Of a stretch of DNA of 64,000 nt, positions 60,500 to 64,000 are shown piece by piece. The notes beneath the pieces were generated by a model that had not been told where the DNA came from, searched no databases, and worked only from the letters and a program-made list of their open reading frames with translations. The position numbers and the translations under genes were made by a program. Every line of letters begins with the position of its first letter. The first letter of the stretch is position 1. Location of the stretch: positions 310,001-374,000 of the forward strand of contig NZ_FNVU01000003.1 in assembly GCF_900107965.1 (NCBI RefSeq), written 5' to 3'. This DNA is from Actinacidiphila yanglinensis (lineage in GTDB: Bacteria > Actinomycetota > Actinomycetes > Streptomycetales > Streptomycetaceae).

Positions 60500-60685
60500 A
60501 TGCCGATCGTCACCGTGCAGCAGGGCCCGCGCACCGTCGAACTGAAGAGGGACCTGGTGCGGAAGATCACCGACGCGTTCGTGGACGCCCTGCACGTGCC
60601 GGCCGAGAGCGTCCAGGTGTGGATCCAGGAGACCCCGGCCGACAGCTGGGCGGTCGGCGGCCGGCTCACCGCCGACAAGAAGTGA
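60500..60685 (+). CDS. 4-oxalocrotonate tautomerase-family protein
   Basis: A 61-aa enzyme subunit starting MPIVTVQQGPRTVELKRDLVRKITDAF. After Met removal Pro1 is the catalytic base; the beta-alpha-beta fold and the DALHVPAESVQVWIQE stretch match the 4-OT family, which assembles as hexamers. Probably isomerises or hydrates a 2-hydroxydienoate-like acid; the natural substrate is unknown. GGGAG six bases before the ATG supports the start. Confidence 0.88.
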   Translation: MPIVTVQQGPRTVELKRDLVRKITDAFVDALHVPAESVQVWIQETPADSWAVGGRLTADKK

Positions 60686-60892
60686 GCCGCGGACCCGCAC
60701 ACACCACCGCCCCGGCGATGCGCACGGGGGTGGCGCACCGACGGGGCGGTGATCGTTCAGGAGCTCGACGGCCGGGTGTCCCGTCCCCACGATGACCCGG
60801 GTACGGGCCCCTGAAGCCCCCGGCGGCGATCCGCTCGGTTCGTGCCGGGGCGTTCTTGAGATGTGTGTCCGGAGGTGCGGCCCGGAGCCGCG

Positions 60893-60926
60893 GTAAGGGG
60901 CGTGTATCTGGATGCGCGCCCCTTAC
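60893..60926. terminator. Terminator downstream of the DHA2 exporter gene
   Basis: GTAAGGGGCG and CGCCCCTTAC form a perfect 10-bp stem over a 14-base loop, 25 bases past the exporter's stop. It could also end transcription from the tautomerase side. Confidence 0.65.
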
Positions 60927-60950
60927 CTGCGCGCGGCTTCGACCTCGGGA

Positions 60951-62492
60951 CTACATGTGCACGGCCTGCGCCTCGCCCGCGGGCGACTGCTCCGGGCGGC
61001 CGCTGCGGAACATCAGCGCGGCGAGCACGGTGCCGACCGCGAAGAACCCGGCCGACCACCAGTACGCGGTCGAGTAGCTGTGCAGCTGGGCGTGTGCGGC
61101 CACCAGTTGGGCGGGCGTACCGCTGTGCGCGTGGCTGTGCAGGTAGCTCGTCGCGGCGCTCGCGGCCAGCGTGTTCAGCAGCGCGGTGCCGATCGAACCG
61201 CCCACCTGCTGCATGGTGTTGACACCCGCGGAGGCGACACCGGCGTCGTCGGCGTGCACACCGGCGGTGGCGACGCTCATCACGGTCGGCATCACCAGGC
61301 CGAGGCCCAGGCCGATCACGATCAGCGGCGGCAGCACGTTCGCCGCGTAGGTGCTGTTCAGGTCCAGCGTGGTCAGCCAGGCCATGCCGACACCGGCCAG
61401 GCCCATGCCCACCGGCACGATCGGCCGGGGACCGAACTTCGGCAGCAGGTTGTTCGTCGCGAGCTGGGCGGCGACCATCAGCGAGCCGATCATCGGCAGG
61501 AAGGCCAGACCGGTCTTGACCGGGTTGTACTGCAGCGACAGCTGGAGGTAGTAGGTCAGGAAGAGGAAGACGCCGAACATGCCCACGCCCGAGATCCCCA
61601 GGATCGCGAACGACGCGCCGCGGTTGCGGTCGAGCAGCACGCGCAGCGGCAGCAGCGGGTGCTGGGCCCGGGTCTGCCACCATCCGAACGCGGCCACCAG
61701 CACCACACCCAGCAGCAGGAAGCCCCAGGTCAACGGGGAGCCCCAGTGGTGGCTGTCGGCGTTGGAGAAGCCGTAGACGATGCTGAACAGGCCGGCGGTG
61801 ACCAGTACGGTGCCGGGGACGTCCAGCCGCGGCCGGGCCGCCGGGGCGCCCTTGCGCAGCAGCGTCATGCCGCCGATGAAGGCGATGACGGCGAAGACCA
61901 GGTTGACGTAGAGCGTCCAGCGCCAGCTCAGGTGCTCGGTGAGCACGCCGCCGAGCAGCAGGCCGATGCCGCCGCCCGCGCCGGCGATGGCGCCGTAGAT
62001 GCCGAACGCCTTGGCGCGTTCCTTGCTGTCGGTGAACGTGGTGTTCAGCAGCGAGAGCGCGGCGGGTGCGAGCAGGGCGCCGAAGAGGCCCTGCAGGGCG
62101 CGGCCGCTGACCAGGACGTCGAAGTTCTGCGCGGCGCCGGCCAGTGCGGAGGCAAGGGCGAAGCCGACGACGCCGATGAGGAAGACGATCTTGCGGCCGA
62201 TCAGGTCGGCGAGCCGCCCGCCGAGCAGCAGCAGGCTGCCGAAGGACAGGGAGTAGGCGGTGACGATCCACTGCCGGTTCCCGTCGCTGAAGTCGAGCGC
62301 CTTCTGCGCGGAGGGAAGGGCGATGTTCACCACCGTGGCGTCGAGCACCACCATGAGCTGCGCGATCGCGATGACACCCAGCACCCACCAGCGGTGGGAC
62401 GGGTGCTCCTCCGGGGTCTGCTTGTCCAGCGTGACCGGGCTGTCCCGGTGCGAAGCGCCGACCGGTGCGTCGGCTGCGGACTGAGTCGACAT
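60951..62492 (-). CDS. DHA2-family (EmrB/QacA) MFS drug exporter
   Basis: A 513-aa membrane protein with about 14 helices. The family motifs LDATVVNIALP (helix 1), GRLADLIGRKIVF (loop 2-3) and the SGRALQGLFGALLAPAALS stretch (helix 4) mark a drug:proton antiporter of the DHA2 group. Two CGAAACG-type palindromes lie upstream, but no TetR gene is next to it, so its repressor is encoded elsewhere or outside the window. The substrate is unknown. Confidence 0.9.
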   Translation of the reverse strand: MSTQSAADAPVGASHRDSPVTLDKQTPEEHPSHRWWVLGVIAIAQLMVVLDATVVNIALPSAQKALDFSDGNRQWIVTAYSLSFGSLLLLGGRLADLIGRKIVFLIGVVGFALASALAGAAQNFDVLVSGRALQGLFGALLAPAALSLLNTTFTDSKERAKAFGIYGAIAGAGGGIGLLLGGVLTEHLSWRWTLYVNLVFAVIAFIGGMTLLRKGAPAARPRLDVPGTVLVTAGLFSIVYGFSNADSHHWGSPLTWGFLLLGVVLVAAFGWWQTRAQHPLLPLRVLLDRNRGASFAILGISGVGMFGVFLFLTYYLQLSLQYNPVKTGLAFLPMIGSLMVAAQLATNNLLPKFGPRPIVPVGMGLAGVGMAWLTTLDLNSTYAANVLPPLIVIGLGLGLVMPTVMSVATAGVHADDAGVASAGVNTMQQVGGSIGTALLNTLAASAATSYLHSHAHSGTPAQLVAAHAQLHSYSTAYWWSAGFFAVGTVLAALMFRSGRPEQSPAGEAQAVHM

Positions 62493-62537
62493 GTTCGTGA
62501 CTCCTGGAAGTGGGACGGGCGGCGAACCGCGGGAAGA

Positions 62538-62552
62538 ACGAAACGGTTTCGT
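62538..62552. promoter_or_regulatory. Palindrome ACGAAA-CGG-TTTCGT upstream of the DHA2 exporter
   Basis: A perfect 6-bp-arm inverted repeat 46 bases upstream of the start codon. It has the GAAAC/GTTTC core often recognised by TetR repressors of exporters, and forms a pair with the site 50 bases further upstream. Confidence 0.55.
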
Positions 62553-62588
62553 ACTCTCTTACTCGACCGAAGGTACGACTCGTCATAT

Positions 62589-62606
62589 CGAAACGCAAAC
62601 GTTTCG
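62589..62606. promoter_or_regulatory. Palindrome CGAAACG-CAAA-CGTTTCG upstream of the DHA2 exporter
   Basis: Perfect 7-bp arms. Spacing to the first site is close to five helical turns, consistent with two repressor dimers on one promoter face. Confidence 0.6.
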
Positions 62607-62743
62607 CTTCCCTCGGCGGTGTGCGTCTGCTCACAGCCGGCCGGCTCAACCCTGGCGCGGCACAGAGGCGTCTTTCCCTCGGCTTCGCCGCCCGTTCCTG
62701 CGCGCCGCGCCAGCCTGCCCCGGGACCTGCCCGCGGACCTGCG

Positions 62744-63439
62744 TCAGGAGTCCGCGCGACCGGTCACCGCGACCGCCACGCCCAGCCCGATCATCGCCAG
62801 GCCCCCGGTGCCGCCGACGGCCGCCATCCGGCGCGGCGAGCGGGCGAACCAGCCGCGGGCGGCCGAGGCGGTCAGCGCCCACACGCTGTCGCAGATCAGC
62901 GCGATCACCGTGAAGACCAGGCCCAGCAGCAGCATCTGCTCATGCACGTGCCCCGCCTCCCGGTCCACGAACTGGGGGAGCACCGCGGCGAAGAACACGC
63001 AGGTCTTCGGGTTGGTGACGCCCACGACGAAGCCCTCCCACAGGGTGCGGGCGTCACTGCGGGCCCGTACGGGAGCGGCGCCCGGTCCGGACGGCGACCC
63101 GGTCCCGGGCCCGGCCCCGGACTCCGCGCCGGGTACGGCCGTCGCCGACAGGTCGGCGCGGTGTCGCCACGCCTTCACGCCCAGGAAGACGAGGTACACC
63201 GCGCCCGCGAGCTTCACCGTGGTGAACACCGCCGCCGAGGTCGCCATCACCTCGCCCAGTCCCAGCGACACCCCGGCCGCCAGCAGGTACGCGCCCGTCG
63301 CGTTCCCCAGCACGCTGCCGAGCGCGGTACGGCGGCCGTGGGCGAGGGCGCGCCCGAGGACGAACAACACGCTGGGGCCCGGGATCAGCACCAGCACCAG
63401 CGAGATGCCGGCGAAACCGAGCAGGCGGTCAGGGGACAC
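62744..63439 (-). CDS. LysE-family translocator
   Basis: A 231-aa membrane protein with about six helices: ISLVLVLIPGPSVLFVLGRALAHGRRTALGSVLGNATGAYL is the LysE/RhtB N-terminal pattern, and VGVTNPKTCVFFAAVLPQFV the second conserved region. A Gly/Pro/Ser-rich cytoplasmic loop of about 30 residues splits the two halves, longer than usual. Exports amino acids or related small molecules; the substrate is undetermined. Confidence 0.87.
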   Translation of the reverse strand: MSPDRLLGFAGISLVLVLIPGPSVLFVLGRALAHGRRTALGSVLGNATGAYLLAAGVSLGLGEVMATSAAVFTTVKLAGAVYLVFLGVKAWRHRADLSATAVPGAESGAGPGTGSPSGPGAAPVRARSDARTLWEGFVVGVTNPKTCVFFAAVLPQFVDREAGHVHEQMLLLGLVFTVIALICDSVWALTASAARGWFARSPRRMAAVGGTGGLAMIGLGVAVAVTGRADS

Positions 63440-63592
63440 GGGGACACTCCTCGGGGCGGCGGGCTGCGCGGCGGGCTGTGCGGGATCTCCCGCGTGAGCG
63501 TAGGCCGCCGGAGCCGTCGCGTCCCCTGGGTTTTCGGACGGCCGGATCGGTCCGGACGACCGGGCAGCCGCAGGGCCGGACCCGGGTGCGGA

Positions 63593-64000
63593 CTACGGCA
63601 GGAGGCCGGCCCGCCGCGCGGCGACCACCGCCTCCAGCCGGGTGTGGGCCCCCAACTTCCGCATGGCCGAGCGGAGGTAGCTCTTGACGGTCTCGGGCCG
63701 GAGGTGCAGCCGGGCCGCGACCGTTGCGTTGGTCGCCCCGGAGGACAGGGAGCTGAGGACGTCCAGCTCGCGCGGCGTGAGCTGGGGTGCGGCGGCCGGG
63801 CCGGGGGAGGCGGGGGGCCTGGGCGGGGCGCCGGCCGCGGCGAGCCGGGTGCAGGCGCTGAGGAGTTCCTGCCGCAGGTGGATGTCGGGCACCTGGCCGG
63901 CCAGCGCGCGCAGCTCCGCGTGCGCCTCGCGCACCTCCTCCCACGCGCGCGGGTCGGCGGGCAGCGGTGCCTGCGCCAGGGACAGCAGCCGCTGCGCCTC
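63593..64000 (-). CDS. LuxR-type transcriptional regulator, C-terminal part (runs off the window)
   Basis: The frame is open to the right edge, giving the last 135 residues. A helical region (EAQRLLSLAQAPLPADPRAWEEV onward in part) precedes the LuxR helix-turn-helix LTPRELDVLSSLSSGATNATVAARLHLRPETVKSYLRSAMRKLGAHTRLEAV. The N-terminal part is outside, so receiver-domain, GAF or ATPase types cannot be told apart. Confidence 0.85.
   Translation of the reverse strand, partial: EAQRLLSLAQAPLPADPRAWEEVREAHAELRALAGQVPDIHLRQELLSACTRLAAAGAPPRPPASPGPAAAPQLTPRELDVLSSLSSGATNATVAARLHLRPETVKSYLRSAMRKLGAHTRLEAVVAARRAGLLP

Overview
The window is very GC-rich DNA (roughly 70% or more by eye) with dense genes, GTG and TTG starts, TANNNT-type -10 boxes, a MsiK-type sugar ABC system lacking its own ATPase, a mycothiol-dependent enzyme family, a DUF2637 protein, a SAV_915-family protein and an IdeR/DmdR1-type iron box. 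Together these indicate the chromosome of a Streptomyces or a close relative. I see no rRNA, tRNA, CRISPR array, insertion sequence or integrase. The organisation looks like chromosomal arm or accessory metabolism rather than a mobile island.

Region by region. (1) 1-3.9 kb: the 5' part of an ABC-F ribosome-protection ATPase behind a short leader ORF and two hairpins, a 64-aa small protein beneath a 14-bp-arm palindrome, a DinB/maleylpyruvate-isomerase-like enzyme, and a divergent YbfB/YjiJ-type MFS exporter and Rrf2 regulator. (2) 4.2-9.4 kb: a secreted trypsin-like protease, a secreted GH79-type glycosidase, a divergent TetR/VOC pair sharing an operator, and an RsgA-type ribosome GTPase preceded by a 23-codon leader ORF. 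(3) 9.6-17.2 kb: a LacI regulator, an F420/FMN split-barrel protein, a DUF456 protein, a TrmB/LuxR-type regulator, a proline-rich PP2C-like protein and PoxB. (4) 17.3-31.7 kb: a secreted GH95-like enzyme with fascin-like repeats, an HATPase_c protein, DUF2637, an FhuF-like reductase under an iron box, a GntR regulator, asnB, a TetR/NmrA pair, an SDR, a TPR-like protein and a PucR regulator. (5) 32.2-38.9 kb: a purine-catabolic xanthine dehydrogenase operon (FAD, 2Fe-2S and molybdopterin subunits, an AzgA-like permease and XdhC) divergent from pucR.

(6) 38.9-58.5 kb: a dispersed Streptomyces-type inverted repeat sits next to what looks like a truncated DUF4132 protein, followed by a winged-helix protein. 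A glycan-utilisation region comes next. It holds an ECF-like sigma factor fused through a membrane segment to an extracellular GH128-like beta-1,3-glucanase domain, a GH27 alpha-galactosidase, a GH35 beta-galactosidase, a CBM3-GH16 enzyme, a cytoplasmic GH20 hexosaminidase, an ABC sugar importer (two permeases and a lipoprotein) and a DasR-like GntR regulator with a dre-like operator. (7) 58.5-64 kb: a SAV_915-family protein, a LysR/4-oxalocrotonate-tautomerase pair, a DHA2 drug exporter under two CGAAACG-type palindromes, a LysE exporter and a partial LuxR-type regulator.

The most interesting points are the one-piece transmembrane sigma factor with a glucanase sensor domain, and two separate ribosome-related genes (abc-f and rsgA) that each carry a leader ORF with a good ribosome binding site plus hairpins, suggesting antibiotic- or stalling-responsive control of translation factors.
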